64,000 nt of DNA from Enterobacteriaceae bacterium UBA7338 (GCA_002480085.1 DKPJ01000012.1:251707-315706); one strand, 5' to 3'. Counted from the first letter of the stretch, positions 49,912-62,285 are shown. The notes: a model not told the origin generated them from the sequence alone. Numbers and translations are program-made.

Positions 49912-51834
49912 TTAGGCGTCGTTGTTGAAACGACGGCGCGGCGTGGAAGCATCATCACGGCGCGGACCGCGGCTTTCACGGCGCTCACCGCTGAAGCGGC
50001 CTGCACCCGGTGCAGAACCTTCGCGACGCGGGCCACGGCCGCCTTCACGACGCTCGCCGCCGCCGAAACGACGTTCGCCAGCCGGACGGTCACCGCCACG
50101 GCGCTCACCACGTTCGTGCGGCTGTGCATCGCCCAGCAGCTGCATATTCATCGGCTTGTTCAGAATACGCGTGCGGGTGAAGTGCTGCAGAACTTCGCCC
50201 GGCATGCCTTTCGGCAGCTCGATGGTGGAGTGGGAAGCAAACAGCTTGATGTTACCAATGTAACGGCTGCTGATGTCGCCTTCGTTAGCGATAGCACCAA
50301 CGATGTGACGCACTTCAACGCCATCATCACGGCCCACTTCAATGCGGTACAGCTGCATATCGCCAGCGTCACGACGCTCGCGACGCGGACGGTCTTCACC
50401 ACCACGCTCCGGACGGTCGCCACGCGGGCCACGATCGTTACGGTCGCCACGGCGCTCGAAACGGTCATCACGGTCGCGGAACTCACGCTTCGGACGCATC
50501 GGTGCGTCTGGCGGTACGATCAGCGCACGTTCGCCCTGAGCCATTTTCAGCAGGGCTGCGGCCAGGGTTTCGAGATCCAGCTCTTCACCTTCGGCGGTTG
50601 GCTTGATCTGCGCCAGCAGGCTACGGTACTGATCCAGATCGCTGCTCTCCAGCTGCTGCTGAACTTTAGCGGCGAATTTTTCCAGACGGCGTTTGCCCAG
50701 CAGCTCTGCGTTCGGCAGATCGGCTTCCGGAATGGTCAGCTTCATGGTGCGTTCGATGTTACGCAGCAGACGACGCTCGCGGTTCTCAACGAACAGCAGC
50801 GCACGGCCTGCACGGCCCGCACGACCGGTACGGCCGATACGGTGAACGTAAGACTCGGAGTCCATCGGGATGTCGTAGTTAACAACCAGGCTGATACGCT
50901 CAACGTCGAGGCCACGGGCCGCAACGTCAGTGGCGATCAGGATGTCCAGACGACCATCTTTCAGACGCTCCAGGGTCTGCTCACGCAGCGCCTGGTTCAT
51001 GTCACCGTTCAGCGCGGCGCTGTTGTAGCCGCTGCGCTCCAGCGCTTCAGCCACTTCCAGGGTCGCGTTTTTGGTACGGACGAAGATAATCGCCGCATCA
51101 AAATCTTCCGCTTCCAGGAAACGCACCAGCGCTTCGTTTTTACGCATGCCGTAGACAGACCAGTAGCTCTGGCTGATGTCCGGGCGAGTGGTTACGCTGG
51201 ACTGAATGCGCACTTCCTGCGGCTCGTTCATAAAGCGGCGGGTGATGCGACGGATCGCTTCCGGCATGGTGGCGGAGAAGAGCGCGGTCTGATGTTCAGC
51301 CGGGATCTGCGCCATGATGGTTTCAACGTCTTCGATGAAGCCCATACGCAGCATTTCGTCCGCTTCGTCCAGCACCAGGCCTTTCAGGCCGGAGAGGTTC
51401 AGCGTGCCACGTTTTAAGTGATCGAGCAGACGGCCCGGCGTACCCACAACGATCTGTGGACCCTGGCGCAGGGCGCGCAGCTGCACGTCATAGCGCTGGC
51501 CGCCGTAAAGGGCAACCACGTTTACGCCGTGCATATGTTTAGAGAAGTCAGTCATCGCTTCAGCAACCTGAACGGCCAGTTCACGGGTTGGAGCGAGCAC
51601 GAGGATCTGCGGCGCGCGCAGTTCCGGATCGATATTGTTCAGCAGCGGCAGCGAGAACGCTGCGGTTTTACCGCTGCCGGTCTGGGCCATACCCAGCACG
51701 TCACGACCAGAGAGCAGGTGCGGGATGCACTCAGCCTGGATCGGAGAAGGTTTTTCGTAACCGAGATCGTTAAGCGCCTCAATAATAGAAGGTTTCAGCC
51801 CAAGATCGGAAAAAGTGGTTTCGAATTCAGCCAT
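49912..51834 (-). CDS. deaD: Cold-shock DEAD-box RNA helicase DeaD (CsdA)
   Basis: ATP-dependent RNA helicase for 50S assembly and mRNA decay in the cold. 640 residues (E. coli 629). Helicase core: AQTGSGKT (Walker A), [17 protein letters not shown] (DEAD box), [20 protein letters not shown]-terminal RNA-binding domain with the DbpA-like fold ([20 protein letters not shown]) is followed by an Arg/Gly-rich tail of about 70 residues ([20 protein letters not shown]), a little longer than in E. coli. ATG 51834 (MAEFETTF) aligns with E. coli. The start overlaps the 3' end of yrbN by 8 nt in another frame. Confidence 0.97.
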   Translation of the reverse strand: MAEFETTFSDLGLKPSIIEALNDLGYEKPSPIQAECIPHLLSGRDVLGMAQTGSGKTAAFSLPLLNNIDPELRAPQILVLAPTRELAVQVAEAMTDFSKHMHGVNVVALYGGQRYDVQLRALRQGPQIVVGTPGRLLDHLKRGTLNLSGLKGLVLDEADEMLRMGFIEDVETIMAQIPAEHQTALFSATMPEAIRRITRRFMNEPQEVRIQSSVTTRPDISQSYWSVYGMRKNEALVRFLEAEDFDAAIIFVRTKNATLEVAEALERSGYNSAALNGDMNQALREQTLERLKDGRLDILIATDVAARGLDVERISLVVNYDIPMDSESYVHRIGRTGRAGRAGRALLFVENRERRLLRNIERTMKLTIPEADLPNAELLGKRRLEKFAAKVQQQLESSDLDQYRSLLAQIKPTAEGEELDLETLAAALLKMAQGERALIVPPDAPMRPKREFRDRDDRFERRGDRNDRGPRGDRPERGGEDRPRRERRDAGDMQLYRIEVGRDDGVEVRHIVGAIANEGDISSRYIGNIKLFASHSTIELPKGMPGEVLQHFTRTRILNKPMNMQLLGDAQPHERGERRGGDRPAGERRFGGGERREGGRGPRREGSAPGAGRFSGERRESRGPRRDDASTPRRRFNNDA

Positions 51835-51907
51835 GTAGTACGAGTGCCTCAATGTCATTGGCGGCCAGTCTACATAACTCATCATGAAATTGATCTGCAA
51901 TTTTCAT
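51827..51907 (-). CDS. yrbN: YrbN, 26-residue leader peptide overlapping deaD
   Basis: ATG 51907 opens a 26-codon frame ([20 protein letters not shown] then ALVLHG) ending at TGA 51829-51827. It overlaps the deaD start by 8 nt in a different frame (ATGGCTGA). E. coli has the same small gene at the same place, with nearly identical sequence. The tight overlap suggests it sets translation of deaD by coupling. Too short for standard gene callers. Confidence 0.85.
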   Translation of the reverse strand: MKIADQFHDELCRLAANDIEALVLHG

Positions 51908-52016
51908 TGAAAAGTGTGAACCGGCTCAAAGTAGGTGTATTGACGAACAACAACGCCCTCACCCGTGAAGATGATGGCAATCAAAAAAGATTGTGGGCTG
52001 ATGTTTATGTCGTCAG

Positions 52017-52901
52017 CTATTGCTGGTCCGATTCTGCCAGGTCATCTTGCTCCTGGCCCAAGAGCGATAATTCCAACAATGCATAACGGTGCTCAACATA
52101 GTTGTGTACGTTGTTAGCAACCGCTAATTTGAACAGTGCCGTAGCGCTGTCCTTTTCCCCCAGACTTAGGTAGTACTTACCTAAATAGAAGTTGGTTTCA
52201 CTGAGATGCTCAGCGAGCGAGGTGTTATCCGTTGCGTCCGCCTTCAGGCGTTCCATTAACGTTTTTTCGTCAATGTTGCCCAGGTAGAACTCGACAATGT
52301 TCCATCCCCATTGCTCCTTGTCCGATTTCTCGAAGCGCTGTTCCAGTGCTTCTTTTGCCTGCTTCTCATCGAGCTTCTGCTCGGCGAGATAAAGCCACAG
52401 GCTGCGGAAAGGATCGTTGGGATCGTCTTGATAAAACGCCAGCAGATCATCTTGCGCTAACTTGTCACGACCGCCGTAGTAGAGGGCGATACCGCGATTC
52501 AAGTGCGCGTAGTTGTAAGTTGGATCAAGCTCAAGTACAGAATCAAACGCTTCATAGGCAGCATCAAAATTGCCTGCCTGCGTTAAGTAAATGCCGAGGT
52601 AGTTAAACACCTCAGGCATATCGGGTCGGATTGCCAACGCTTGTGAAAAATCATTTCGCGCCAGTGCCCTCAGACCGAGACTATCATACAACACTCCGCG
52701 CTCATATAAAAGCTGTGCGCGTTCATCATCGGTTAAAGCCCGACTGGCAAGAATTTGTTCCATACGTGCCAGAATCACTTCCTGCTGCAAAGTCGGTTGC
52801 AGTGGCACTGCGAGGACTTCGTTCTTACGCCAGGCAGAGTTGCTGCATCCTGCCAGCGTTAGAGCTGTCGCAACGAAACACCAGCGCAAAAAAGGCTTCA
52901 T
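52017..52901 (-). CDS. nlpI: Outer-membrane lipoprotein NlpI (TPR adaptor)
   Basis: 294 residues, the E. coli length and nearly identical. The lipobox LTLAGC gives lipidated Cys19. Several TPR units (for example [40 protein letters not shown]) form the adaptor surface for protease Prc (Tsp) and peptidoglycan hydrolases such as MepS. It lies between pnp and yrbN-deaD on the minus strand, 112 bp after pnp. Confidence 0.97.
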   Translation of the reverse strand: MKPFLRWCFVATALTLAGCSNSAWRKNEVLAVPLQPTLQQEVILARMEQILASRALTDDERAQLLYERGVLYDSLGLRALARNDFSQALAIRPDMPEVFNYLGIYLTQAGNFDAAYEAFDSVLELDPTYNYAHLNRGIALYYGGRDKLAQDDLLAFYQDDPNDPFRSLWLYLAEQKLDEKQAKEALEQRFEKSDKEQWGWNIVEFYLGNIDEKTLMERLKADATDNTSLAEHLSETNFYLGKYYLSLGEKDSATALFKLAVANNVHNYVEHRYALLELSLLGQEQDDLAESDQQ

Positions 52902-53013
52902 TTCCTACTCCCGAAGACAACAAAAGGTTGAACGTCCTGTCCCCCGGCTGCAATGCTGGCATCCTGCCCGGTTGTAAAAGCTCCCCGCCAGCGGCGAGGA
53001 GCTAATGGCAACG

Positions 53014-55149
53014 TTACTCGCCCTGGTCTGCTGCTGGCGCCTGCGGCGCATCAGCGGACGGAGACTGCTCGGTTGCTTCTTTGATGCTCAGACGGACACG
53101 GCCCTGGCGGTCAACTTCCAGAACTTTCACCGGTACTTCCTGACCCATCTGCAGGTAGTCGGTCACTTTCTCAACGCGCTTGTCAGCGATCTGAGAGATG
53201 TGTACCAGACCCTCTTTACCGCCGCCGATGGCAACGAACGCGCCAAAGTCAACGATACGGGTCACTTTACCATTGTAGATACGGCCTACTTCGATCTCAG
53301 CGGTGATCTCTTCGATACGGCGGATAGCGTATTTCGCTTTCTCACCGTCGGTCGCTGCGATCTTCACGGTACCGTCATCTTCGATTTCGATGGTGGTGCC
53401 GGTCTCTTCGGTCAGCGCACGGATAACAGAGCCGCCTTTACCGATCACGTCTTTGATCTTGTCCGGGCTGATCTTGATGGTGTGGATACGCGGTGCGAAC
53501 TGGGAGATGTCGCCGCGCGGCGCGTTGATCGCCTGCTCCATCACGCCCAGAATATGCAGACGTGCACCTTTCGCCTGGTTCAGCGCAGCGTGCATGATCT
53601 CTTTGGTGATGCCTTCAATTTTGATATCCATCTGCAGGGCAGAGATACCTTCGCGGGAACCCGCTACTTTGAAGTCCATATCGCCCAGGTGATCTTCGTC
53701 GCCCAGAATGTCAGACAGCACGACAAAGTTGTCGCCCTCTTTCACCAGACCCATCGCGATACCGGCAACGGCAGCTTTGATCGGCACACCGGCGTCCATC
53801 AGCGCCAGCGATGCGCCGCACACGGAAGCCATAGAGGAGGAGCCGTTGGATTCGGTGATCTCAGACACCACACGCACGGTGTACGGGAACTTCTCGATGT
53901 CCGGCATAACAGCCAGTACGCCGCGCTTCGCCAGACGACCGTGACCAATTTCACGACGCTTCGGCGAGCCAACCATACCGGTTTCACCTACGGAGTACGG
54001 AGGGAAGTTGTAGTGGAACAGGAAGCTGTCGGTACGATCGCCCATCAGCTCGTCGATGTTCTGCGCATCACGTGCGGTACCCAGGGTCGCGGTAACCAGC
54101 GCCTGCGTTTCGCCACGGGTGAAGAGCGCGGAGCCGTGAGTACGCGGCAGCACGCCAGTACGCACGTCCAGACCACGGATCATATCTTTTTCACGGCCGT
54201 CGATACGCGGCTCGCCAGCCAGCACGCGGCTACGCACCACGTTTTTCTCGATGGCGTGCAGGATGTCGCCCAGCTCGTTAGCGTCCAGAGATTCGTCTTC
54301 GGCAACCAGGGTAGCGATAGTTTCAGATTTGATTGCATCAACCTGAGTGTAACGCTCCTGCTTGTCGGTGATGCGGTAGGCATCGCTCAGACGGGATTCT
54401 GCCAGGGCAGCAACGCGTGCGTTCAGCGCGTCGTTTGCCGCTTCCGGCTGCCAGTCCCAACGCGGTTTACCGGCTTCTTTCACCAGGTCGTTGATGTTCT
54501 GGATAACGATCTGCTGCTGCTCGTGGCCAAATACCACCGCGCCCAGCATCTGGTCTTCGCTCAGCAGTTCTGCTTCGGATTCAACCATCAGCACAGCGGC
54601 TTCGGTACCGGCAACCACCAGGTCCAGCTTGCTCTCTTTCAGCTCGTCCTGAGTCGGGTTCAGAACGTACTGGTCATTGATGTAACCAACACGCGCAGAG
54701 CCGATCGGGCCGTTGAACGGAATACCGGACAGAGAGAGGGCTGCGGACGCGCCAATCATGGCCACGATGTCTGGGTTAACCTGCGGGTTAACGGAAACCA
54801 CGGTGGCGATAACCTGCACTTCGTTAACGAAGCCTTCCGGGAACAGCGGACGAACCGGGCGGTCAATCAGACGCGCAATCAGGGTTTCGCCTTCGCTTGG
54901 ACGGCCTTCACGACGGAAGAAGCCACCCGGGATTTTACCGGCAGCGTAGGTACGCTCCTGGTAATTAACGGTCAGCGGGAAGAAGTCCTGGCCCGGCTTC
55001 GCTTTTTTCTGGCCCACTACGGTGACGAAGACCGCGGTGTCGTCCATGCTTACCATAACGGCAGCCGTCGCCTGACGCGCCATCATGCCAGTTTCCAGGG
55101 TTACGGTATGCTGGCCGTACTGGAATTTACGAATGATCGGATTAAGCAA
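53014..55149 (-). CDS. pnp: Polyribonucleotide nucleotidyltransferase (PNPase)
   Basis: Trimeric 3'-5' phosphorolytic exoribonuclease of the RNA degradosome. 711 residues, the E. coli length. Two RNase PH domains (about 1-220 and 330-550) flank a helical linker; then a KH domain ([20 protein letters not shown]) and an S1 domain ([20 protein letters not shown]) follow. The start is TTG 55149 (reads [10 protein letters not shown]), with GAAAGGG upstream, as in E. coli. The frame stays open further upstream, but that part is the structured leader. Autoregulation by RNase III cleavage of that leader is known. Confidence 0.97.
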   Translation of the reverse strand: MLNPIIRKFQYGQHTVTLETGMMARQATAAVMVSMDDTAVFVTVVGQKKAKPGQDFFPLTVNYQERTYAAGKIPGGFFRREGRPSEGETLIARLIDRPVRPLFPEGFVNEVQVIATVVSVNPQVNPDIVAMIGASAALSLSGIPFNGPIGSARVGYINDQYVLNPTQDELKESKLDLVVAGTEAAVLMVESEAELLSEDQMLGAVVFGHEQQQIVIQNINDLVKEAGKPRWDWQPEAANDALNARVAALAESRLSDAYRITDKQERYTQVDAIKSETIATLVAEDESLDANELGDILHAIEKNVVRSRVLAGEPRIDGREKDMIRGLDVRTGVLPRTHGSALFTRGETQALVTATLGTARDAQNIDELMGDRTDSFLFHYNFPPYSVGETGMVGSPKRREIGHGRLAKRGVLAVMPDIEKFPYTVRVVSEITESNGSSSMASVCGASLALMDAGVPIKAAVAGIAMGLVKEGDNFVVLSDILGDEDHLGDMDFKVAGSREGISALQMDIKIEGITKEIMHAALNQAKGARLHILGVMEQAINAPRGDISQFAPRIHTIKISPDKIKDVIGKGGSVIRALTEETGTTIEIEDDGTVKIAATDGEKAKYAIRRIEEITAEIEVGRIYNGKVTRIVDFGAFVAIGGGKEGLVHISQIADKRVEKVTDYLQMGQEVPVKVLEVDRQGRVRLSIKEATEQSPSADAPQAPAADQGE

Positions 55150-55170
55150 AATTTTACCCTTTCTTAAATG

Positions 55171-55273
55171 TTTGACAGCACACCTTGCGGCGTGCTGACG
55201 TATAAACCCGATCCTCAGTGCATCCTCGCGACTAATGACAACCGACACCCCCCTGGGTGAAGCCTCTCATTAG
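55171..55273 (-). promoter_or_regulatory. pnp leader hairpins (RNase III / PNPase autoregulation region)
   Basis: Two hairpins precede pnp. The longer one has CTAATGA (55267-55273 on the minus strand) pairing with TCATTAG (55232-55238) and inner CACCC/GGGTG pairing. The second pairs CAGCACGCC with GGTGTGCTG around GCAA just upstream of the start. E. coli pnp has the same double-hairpin leader, cut by RNase III and then degraded by PNPase itself. Confidence 0.7.
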
Positions 55274-55349
55274 CCGCGCGAACCTCTGCAACGAAGATCA
55301 TTCAAAGCAACAATACAATAGTTTAGAGTGAATTGCTGCCGTCTGGTTG

Positions 55350-55372
55350 AAAAAAGGGGCCATCAAGGCCCC
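55350..55372 (-). terminator. Terminator between rpsO and pnp
   Basis: GGGGCC pairs with GGCCCC around a 5-nt loop, followed on the minus strand by six T. It lies 21 bp after the rpsO stop. Partial read-through feeds pnp in E. coli. Confidence 0.9.
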
Positions 55373-55393
55373 TTTCTCTGAAACTCGCCAGAC

Positions 55394-55708
<315 letters not shown>

Positions 55709-55771
55709 TCAGCGATCCCAGATATAACGCCCGTTCACTGTTACCCAGCCAACGCGGCGTTAAGCGGCAAT

Positions 55772-55800
55772 ATTCTACTCGCAGTACCCTGTTATCGCAA
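55772..55800 (-). promoter_or_regulatory. Sigma-70 promoter of rpsO
   Basis: -35 TTGCGA (55800-55795), a 17-bp spacer and -10 TAGAAT (55777-55772). It is just downstream of the truB stop and about 100 bp upstream of the rpsO start, leaving room for the S15 operator. Confidence 0.7.
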
Positions 55801-55815
55801 GGTAGCTGCATAAGC

Positions 55816-56763
55816 TTATGCTGCCGGATACTCTACGACAAGGCGACGCGGGGCGACGCGGCCCTCATCATCAATCTCGCCCATGCCGATAAACTTGCCT
55901 TCGTCCCCTTCCGTCACACGCACCAGCCCGTCCAGCGGTGCGCCCGTGGTACGTACCGGGTTGCCGTTCTTGAAGTAGACCGACGAGGTCAGCGGCAGAT
56001 TGACCACCGGGAAGTCGGCGGCCGGGCTGTCCATCGGCATCAGCAGCGGGTCCAGCAGCTGAGCGGCAGGTCTCTCCTGCTGCTCAGCCTGGGCGACCAG
56101 CTCATGCAGCTGCTCCAGGGTTACCATACGATCAACGGGATAGGTGCTGACGGCCAGACGGCGCAGGAAGGTCACGTGCGCCCCGCAGCCCAGCTTCTCA
56201 CCGAGATCGTCAATGATAGTCCGGATATAGGTGCCTTTCGAACAGTGCACTTCCAGCTCCAGTTCGTTGCCTTCGTGACGAATGAACAGCAGCTCATAGA
56301 CGGTAATCGGCCGGGCTTCACGCGGCACCTCAATACCCTGGCGCGCGTACTCATAGAGCTTTTTGCCCTGGTACTTGAGCGCCGAGTACATCGATGGAAC
56401 CTGCATCGTGTCGCCACGAAAACTTTCCAGCGCGTCAGCAAGCTGTTCCGCACTGAAGGTTACCGGACGCTCCTCAACGATCTCACCATCCGCATCGGAG
56501 GTGTCGGTGCGCTGGCCGAGGCGAGCAATTACCCGGTAGCGCTTATCGGAGTCCAGCAGGTACTGGGAAAACTTTGTCGCCTCGCCCAGGCAGATCGGCA
56601 GCATGCCGGTCGCCAGCGGATCCAGCGCGCCGGTGTGCCCGGCACGGTTGGCGTTGTAGAGGCGCTTTACTTTTTGCAGCACGTCGTTGCTGGACATCCC
56701 CTGGGGCTTATCCAGCAGCAGCACGCCGTGCACGTCGCGACCGCGACGACGAGGACGACTCAT
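55816..56763 (-). CDS. truB: tRNA pseudouridine-55 synthase TruB
   Basis: 315 residues (E. coli 314). Makes pseudouridine 55 in the tRNA T-loop. Catalytic Asp48 in [12 protein letters not shown], with KPQGMSSND and the C-terminal PUA-like domain. ATG 56763 overlaps the rbfA stop by one base (TAATG), so the two are coupled. Confidence 0.97.
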   Translation of the reverse strand: MSRPRRRGRDVHGVLLLDKPQGMSSNDVLQKVKRLYNANRAGHTGALDPLATGMLPICLGEATKFSQYLLDSDKRYRVIARLGQRTDTSDADGEIVEERPVTFSAEQLADALESFRGDTMQVPSMYSALKYQGKKLYEYARQGIEVPREARPITVYELLFIRHEGNELELEVHCSKGTYIRTIIDDLGEKLGCGAHVTFLRRLAVSTYPVDRMVTLEQLHELVAQAEQQERPAAQLLDPLLMPMDSPAADFPVVNLPLTSSVYFKNGNPVRTTGAPLDGLVRVTEGDEGKFIGMGEIDDEGRVAPRRLVVEYPAA

Positions 56764-57164
56764 TAGTCCTCCTTGCTGTCGTCCGGGTTGACGCGACGCT
56801 CATCGTCCTGTCGCACCACGTTGGTCACCAGGTTAGACATGCGCATCCCCTCGACCAGCGAGTTGTCGTAGAAGAAGGTCAGCTCCGGCACGATACGCAG
56901 GCGCATCGCTTTGCCCAGCAGCGTACGGATAAAGCCAGACGCTTCCTGCAACGCTTTGAGGCCCGCTTTCACCGCGTCCTCATCTTTGTCGTTCAGGAAG
57001 GTCACAAACACTTTGGCATAGGCCAGATCGCGGGACATTTCGACACCGGAAACGGTGGTCATCATGCCCAGACGCGGATCTTTGATTTCGCGCTGCAGGA
57101 TCATTGCAATCTCTTTCTGCATCTCCTGAGCAACGCGCTGCGGGCGACCAAATTCTTTCGCCAT
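56763..57164 (-). CDS. rbfA: 30S ribosome-binding factor RbfA
   Basis: 133 residues, the E. coli length. Type-II KH-like fold ([20 protein letters not shown]) that binds the 30S subunit and is needed for late 16S maturation and growth in the cold. Start ATG 57164 aligns with E. coli. It lies between infB (82 bp upstream) and truB (one-base overlap). Confidence 0.97.
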   Translation of the reverse strand: MAKEFGRPQRVAQEMQKEIAMILQREIKDPRLGMMTTVSGVEMSRDLAYAKVFVTFLNDKDEDAVKAGLKALQEASGFIRTLLGKAMRLRIVPELTFFYDNSLVEGMRMSNLVTNVVRQDDERRVNPDDSKED

Positions 57165-57246
57165 AATAAATTCTCCAGACAAAAAAGGGGCCATAAGCCC
57201 CTTTTAATATGATTGCCGGGTGACGCGAGGCGATCCCGGCCTGCAC

Positions 57247-59964
57247 TTAGTCAATGCTACGTTTGATCTCGATGATCTCGAACACTTCGATCATATCGCC
57301 AACGCGAACGTCGTTGTAGTTCTTCACGCCGATACCACACTCCATGCCGTTACGGACTTCGTTAACGTCATCTTTGAAGCGGCGCAGGGACTCCAGCTCG
57401 CCTTCATAGATAACCACGTTGTCACGCAGAACGCGGATTGGGTTGTGGCGCTTAATGGTACCTTCGGTAACCATACAGCCCGCGATCGCACCGAATTTCG
57501 GTGATTTGAACACGTCACGCACTTCGGCCAGACCGATGATCTGCTGTTTCAGCTCAGGCGACAGCATGCCGCTCATCGCTGCTTTTACTTCGTCGATCAG
57601 ATGGTAGATGACGGAGTAGTAGCGCAGATCCAGGCTCTCAGCATCGATAACTTTACGCGCAGAGGCGTCAGCACGCACGTTGAAGCCAACCAGGATGGCG
57701 TTGGACGCCGCAGCCAGGGTTGCGTCGGTTTCGGTGATACCACCTACGCCAGAACCGATGATCTTCACTTTCACTTCGTCGGTAGAGAGTTTCAGCAAGG
57801 AGTCGGAGATCGCTTCCACAGAGCCCTGTACGTCAGCTTTCAGAACGACGTTCACTTCGTGAACTTCGCCCTCGGTCATGTTAGCAAACATGTTCTCGAG
57901 TTTAGATTTCTGCTGGCGCGCCAGTTTAACTTCACGGAATTTGCCCTGACGGTACAGCGCAACTTCACGCGCTTTCTTCTCGTCACGCACAACGGTCACT
58001 TCGTCACCGGCAGCCGGAACGCCGGAGAGGCCCAGGATCTCAACCGGAATGGACGGACCCGCTTCCAGCACTTCCTGACCCAGTTCGTTACGCATCGCAC
58101 GCACGCGGCCATACTCGAAGCCACACAGCACGATGTCGCCTTTGTTCAGCGTACCTTCACGAACCAGCACGGTAGCAACCGGACCACGACCTTTATCGAG
58201 GAAGGATTCGATAACTGCACCGCTCGCCATGCCTTTACGTACCGCTTTCAGCTCAAGAACTTCAGCCTGCAGCAGGATAGCGTTCAGCAGGTCGTCGATA
58301 CCGGTACCCGCTTTCGCAGAGACAGGGATGAACTGTGATTCACCGCCCCACTCTTCCGGCATAACGCCGTACTGGGAGAGTTCGTTCTTCACGCGGTCCA
58401 TGTCGGCTTCTGGCTTATCGATTTTGTTCACCGCAACCACCAGCGGTACCTGCGCCGCTTTCGCGTGCTGGATAGCTTCGATGGTCTGCGGCATCACGCC
58501 GTCGTCAGCCGCCACAACCAGTACCACGATATCCGTTGCCTGCGCACCACGAGCACGCATGGAGGTAAACGCGGCGTGGCCCGGGGTATCCAGGAAGGTG
58601 ATCATGCCGTTTTCGGTTTCTACGTGGTAGGCACCGATGTGCTGGGTAATACCACCCGCTTCGCCGGACGCCACTTTAGTAGAACGAATGTAGTCAAGCA
58701 GTGAGGTTTTACCGTGGTCAACGTGACCCATGATGGTCACAACCGGTGCACGCGGCTCGGCCGCTGCGCCGGTATCACGGTCGCTCATGACTGCTTCTTC
58801 CAGCTCGTTTTCACGACGCAGGATGACCTTATGGCCCATCTCTTCGGCAACCAGCTGTGCGGTTTCCTGGTCGATGACCTGGTTGATGGTGGCCATTGCG
58901 CCCAGCTTCATCATCGCTTTGATGACCTGAGAGCCTTTAACGGCCATCTTGTTCGCCAGATCGCCAACGGTGATGGTTTCGCCGATCACAACGTCACGGT
59001 TAACTGCCTGAGCCGGCTTCTGGAAGCCCTGCTGCAGGGAAGAACCTTTACGTTGCTTGCCGCCTTTGCCGCCACGGCCCGCTGCACGTGCTTCTTCACG
59101 GTCAGCTTTGGATTCAGCGTGTTTGTTGCCCTTCTTCTGAGGACGAGCAGCTTTCGCAGCGGTACGGGTACGGCCACGGCCGCCTTCTACTTCACGATCG
59201 TTTTCATCTTCAGCCTGGCGAGCATGCTGAGAGGTGGTCACGTGATAATCGCTGGTGTCTTCGGTTTCTGCAGGTTCGATAACCCCGTTCCTCTCGTTTT
59301 CTTCCGCCATACGGCGTGCTTCTTCTGCTACGCGACGTGCTTCTTCTTCAAGCTTACGACGCGCCTCTTCTTCAGCTTTACGCTTCAGCTCTTGCGCTTC
59401 GGCTTCACGACGCGCTTTTTCAGCCTGGGCAGCTTTGGTCATTTCGTCAGATGGTTGATTGCTCACTTTGCTCGTTTCCGCAGCGTCGCGCTTCGCCGTA
59501 TCAGCGGTGTCGCGTTTCGCTTTTTCTTCGGCTTCGCGCTTCGCTTTCTCTTGTGCGTCACGCTTGGCTTTGTCCTCGGCTTCACGCTTCGCAGCTTCCT
59601 CTGCTTCACGCGTTGCCTTCTCTTCCGCTTCGCGCTTCGCCTCTTCTTCCGCGGCGAGACGTTCAGCCTCTTGCGGATCGCGTTTCACAAAGGTGCGCTT
59701 TTTACGGACTTCGATCTGCACCGATTTACTCTTCCCGCCGGTGCCAGGGATATTCAGCGTGCTGCGCGTTTTGCGCTGCAGCGTCAGCTTGTCCGGCGCG
59801 GAACCGTGTTCACGGTTCAGGTGCGCCAGCAGCGTCTGTTTCTCTTGTGCTGTTACTGAGTCTTCAGCAGCCTTCGGGATCCCTGCATCAGCAAATTGCT
59901 GTACCAGGCGGTCCACGGAGGTCTGAATCTCAGCGGCCAGCGCTTTTACGGTTACATCTGTCAT
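57247..59964 (-). CDS. infB: Translation initiation factor IF-2
   Basis: GTPase that brings fMet-tRNA to the 30S subunit and promotes subunit joining. 905 residues (E. coli 890). The N-terminal IF2N domain is followed by a long Lys/Glu/Ala-rich helical region (about 95-240) that makes it longer than E. coli. The G domain follows ([24 protein letters not shown]), then the beta-barrel domain II and C1/C2 tRNA-binding domains. Two internal in-frame starts known in E. coli are kept: GTG for Val167 (59466-59464) and ATG for Met175 (59442-59440), which would give IF2-2 and IF2-3. Confidence 0.98.
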   Translation of the reverse strand: MTDVTVKALAAEIQTSVDRLVQQFADAGIPKAAEDSVTAQEKQTLLAHLNREHGSAPDKLTLQRKTRSTLNIPGTGGKSKSVQIEVRKKRTFVKRDPQEAERLAAEEEAKREAEEKATREAEEAAKREAEDKAKRDAQEKAKREAEEKAKRDTADTAKRDAAETSKVSNQPSDEMTKAAQAEKARREAEAQELKRKAEEEARRKLEEEARRVAEEARRMAEENERNGVIEPAETEDTSDYHVTTSQHARQAEDENDREVEGGRGRTRTAAKAARPQKKGNKHAESKADREEARAAGRGGKGGKQRKGSSLQQGFQKPAQAVNRDVVIGETITVGDLANKMAVKGSQVIKAMMKLGAMATINQVIDQETAQLVAEEMGHKVILRRENELEEAVMSDRDTGAAAEPRAPVVTIMGHVDHGKTSLLDYIRSTKVASGEAGGITQHIGAYHVETENGMITFLDTPGHAAFTSMRARGAQATDIVVLVVAADDGVMPQTIEAIQHAKAAQVPLVVAVNKIDKPEADMDRVKNELSQYGVMPEEWGGESQFIPVSAKAGTGIDDLLNAILLQAEVLELKAVRKGMASGAVIESFLDKGRGPVATVLVREGTLNKGDIVLCGFEYGRVRAMRNELGQEVLEAGPSIPVEILGLSGVPAAGDEVTVVRDEKKAREVALYRQGKFREVKLARQQKSKLENMFANMTEGEVHEVNVVLKADVQGSVEAISDSLLKLSTDEVKVKIIGSGVGGITETDATLAAASNAILVGFNVRADASARKVIDAESLDLRYYSVIYHLIDEVKAAMSGMLSPELKQQIIGLAEVRDVFKSPKFGAIAGCMVTEGTIKRHNPIRVLRDNVVIYEGELESLRRFKDDVNEVRNGMECGIGVKNYNDVRVGDMIEVFEIIEIKRSID

Positions 59965-59988
59965 GCTGTTCCTTCCTGCTACAGTTTA

Positions 59989-61476
59989 TTACGCTTCGTC
60001 GCCGAACCAGCAAATATTACGTGCGGCCATGATGAGCTCACCCGCTTTCTCGTCGGTTAACCCTTCGATATCGCTTAGGTCATCAACGCCCTGGTCAGCG
60101 AGGTCTTCCAGCGTACAAACACCACGAGCAGCCAGTTTAAACGCCAGCTCGCGATCGAGGCCTTCAAGGTTAAGCAGGTCGTCAGCCGGTTTGTTATTAC
60201 CAAGGCTCTCTTCCTGCGCCAGGGCCAGGGTCGTCAGGGCATTTTTCGCGCGTTCGCGCAGGGCCTCAACGGTCTCTTCGTCCAGACCCTCAATTTCCAG
60301 CAGCTCTTTCATTGGCACATAGGCCAGCTCTTCCAGGGTTGAGAAACCCTCTTCAACCAGCACGGTGGCGAACTCTTCGTCAATGTCCAGGTGCTTAGTG
60401 AAGGTATCAATCGCCGCATGGGCTTCCGCCTGGTGCTTAGACTGAAGGTCGTCAACGGTCATGACGTTGAGTTCCCAGCCGCTCAGCTGCGAAGCCAGAC
60501 GGACGTTCTGGCCGTTACGGCCAATCGCCTGCGCCAGGTTACCGGCTTCAACGGCGATATCCATGGTGTGCTTGTCTTCGTCCACCACGATAGAGGCGAC
60601 GTCTGCCGGTGCCATCGCGTTGATCACGAACTGCGCCGGGTTGTCGTCCCACAGAACGATATCGATACGCTCGCCGCCCAGCTCGGTAGAGACCGCCTGA
60701 ACACGTGCGCCGCGCATACCCACGCAGGCACCGACCGGATCGATACGCTTATCGTTGGTCTTCACCGCGATTTTCGCACGGGAACCCGGATCGCGGGCTG
60801 CCGCTTTGATCTCGATAACTTCTTCACCGATCTCTGGCACTTCGATGCGGAACAGTTCTACCAGCATTTCCGGTTTGGAACGGGTCACGAACAGCTGCGC
60901 ACCGCGCGCTTCAGGGCGCACCGCGTAGAGCACACCGCGAATACGGTCGCCCGGACGGAAGTTTTCACGCGGCAGCATATCTTCACGCAGGATCACGGCT
61001 TCAGCATTGCTGCCCAGATCCAGCGTGATGTTGTCGCGGTTCACTTTCTTCACCACGCCGGTGATGATCTCACCTTCGTGCTCACGGAACTGATCGACAA
61101 CCAGCGCGCGCTCGGCTTCACGTACCTTCTGCACGATAACCTGCTTCGCCGTTTGGGTAGTGATACGGTCAAAGGTCACAGACTCAATCTGATCTTCAAC
61201 GTAGTCACCCGGGTTCAGGCTCTCATCTTCGTAGCGTGCGGCTTCCAGCGTGATTTCACGCGTCGGCATGGTGACTTCTTCGACCACTACCCAACGGCGG
61301 AAGGTATCAAAGTCACCGCTCTTACGATCGATCTCAACGCGGACATCGATCTCTTGCTCATATTTTTTCTTTGTTGCTGTAGCCAGCGCACTTTCCAGCG
61401 CTTCAAAAATTTTCTCGCGCGGCAGCGCTTTCTCATTGGAAACAGCTTCAACAACAGCCAAAATTTCTTTGTTCAT
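59989..61476 (-). CDS. nusA: Transcription termination/antitermination factor NusA
   Basis: 495 residues, the E. coli length. N-terminal RNAP-binding domain, S1 domain ([20 protein letters not shown]), two KH domains ([14 protein letters not shown] and [14 protein letters not shown]) and two acidic repeats at the C-terminus ([19 protein letters not shown] and [18 protein letters not shown]). It binds elongating RNA polymerase and modulates pausing, termination and antitermination. It lies between rimP and infB in the metY operon, 24 bp before infB. Confidence 0.98.
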   Translation of the reverse strand: MNKEILAVVEAVSNEKALPREKIFEALESALATATKKKYEQEIDVRVEIDRKSGDFDTFRRWVVVEEVTMPTREITLEAARYEDESLNPGDYVEDQIESVTFDRITTQTAKQVIVQKVREAERALVVDQFREHEGEIITGVVKKVNRDNITLDLGSNAEAVILREDMLPRENFRPGDRIRGVLYAVRPEARGAQLFVTRSKPEMLVELFRIEVPEIGEEVIEIKAAARDPGSRAKIAVKTNDKRIDPVGACVGMRGARVQAVSTELGGERIDIVLWDDNPAQFVINAMAPADVASIVVDEDKHTMDIAVEAGNLAQAIGRNGQNVRLASQLSGWELNVMTVDDLQSKHQAEAHAAIDTFTKHLDIDEEFATVLVEEGFSTLEELAYVPMKELLEIEGLDEETVEALRERAKNALTTLALAQEESLGNNKPADDLLNLEGLDRELAFKLAARGVCTLEDLADQGVDDLSDIEGLTDEKAGELIMAARNICWFGDEA

Positions 61477-61504
61477 TGGGGGCCTTTCACCTCAATCCAG
61501 ACTG

Positions 61505-61957
61505 TTAAAAGTGGGGGACCAGGTTCGCTTTCTGAACGTTGCTCAGGGCGAACACTTCATCTTTACCTTCGACCGTAACGGTGATCATCTCGCCATCGAC
61601 ACCTTTGATAATGCCCTGCCATTTGCGACGATTCTGAACCGCCATACGCAGCACCAGCGTGACCTCTTCGCCTACATAGCGCGTGTAGTGTTCGGCGGTG
61701 AACAACGGACGATCAAGACCAGGTGAGGAGACTTCCAGGTTGTAAGCGACGGTGATGGGATCTTCGACGTCCATCACGGCGCTAACCTGATGGCTGACAT
61801 CAGCACAATCATCAACATTGATGCCATCTTCACTATCAATATAGATGCGCAGCGTAGATGTGCGACCACGGATAAATTCAATACCAACCAGTTCGTAGCC
61901 CAGCGCTTCGACCGGTGCGGTAATCATCTCTGTTAATTTTTGCTCTAATGTGGACAA
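61505..61957 (-). CDS. rimP: Ribosome maturation factor RimP
   Basis: 150 residues, the E. coli length. Binds 30S intermediates and assists 16S maturation and S19 region assembly. The conserved start [20 protein letters not shown] and the [11 protein letters not shown] region are intact. The start is TTG 61957, preceded by a strong GGGGGTGGG site, as in E. coli. It is 28 bp before nusA and lies just after two terminator-like hairpins in the leader. Confidence 0.96.
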   Translation of the reverse strand: MSTLEQKLTEMITAPVEALGYELVGIEFIRGRTSTLRIYIDSEDGINVDDCADVSHQVSAVMDVEDPITVAYNLEVSSPGLDRPLFTAEHYTRYVGEEVTLVLRMAVQNRRKWQGIIKGVDGEMITVTVEGKDEVFALSNVQKANLVPHF

Positions 61958-61974
61958 ACCCACCCCCAAGACAT

Positions 61975-62037
61975 AAAAAAAGGGCGTAAGCCCAGTTATT
62001 CTGTAGTCAGATAACAAAAAACCCCGATAAATCGAGG
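61975..62037 (-). terminator. Two tandem terminator-like hairpins between metY and rimP
   Basis: On the minus strand CCTCGAT-TT-ATCGGGG with TTTTTT (62037-62016) comes first, then GGGC-TTAC-GCCC with TTTTTTT (61993-61975), 18 bp before the rimP TTG. The first likely ends metY. The second sits in the rimP leader and would act as an attenuator unless bypassed. Confidence 0.75.
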
Positions 62038-62164
62038 CTTTAGATAACTGAACCCTATAGCCGTAACAACGGCCTGGAGAACCTTTCGCTACTGTTTTTT
62101 TCAAATGCGACGCCGAAGGCACAGGGTCTTCATAGTATATTTGAAAAAGAACACTAAGGGAAAG

Positions 62165-62241
<77 letters not shown>

Positions 62242-62256
62242 CCTGAATCGTGGCAA

Positions 62257-62285
62257 ATACTACGCCGATATTGCACTAAATGCAA
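62257..62285 (-). promoter_or_regulatory. Sigma-70 promoter of metY
   Basis: -35 TTGCAT (62285-62280), a 17-bp spacer and -10 TAGTAT (62262-62257), 15 bp upstream of the tRNA 5' end. Confidence 0.75.

Noticed and set aside
53005..55167. A 720-codon plus-strand frame opposite pnp.
   Set aside because: It mirrors the codon pattern of pnp on the other strand and has no recognisable domain. The same holds for the long frames opposite deaD (49855-51417), alx (10006-11214), infB (58714-59859), nusA (60391-61578) and argG (62577-63926).
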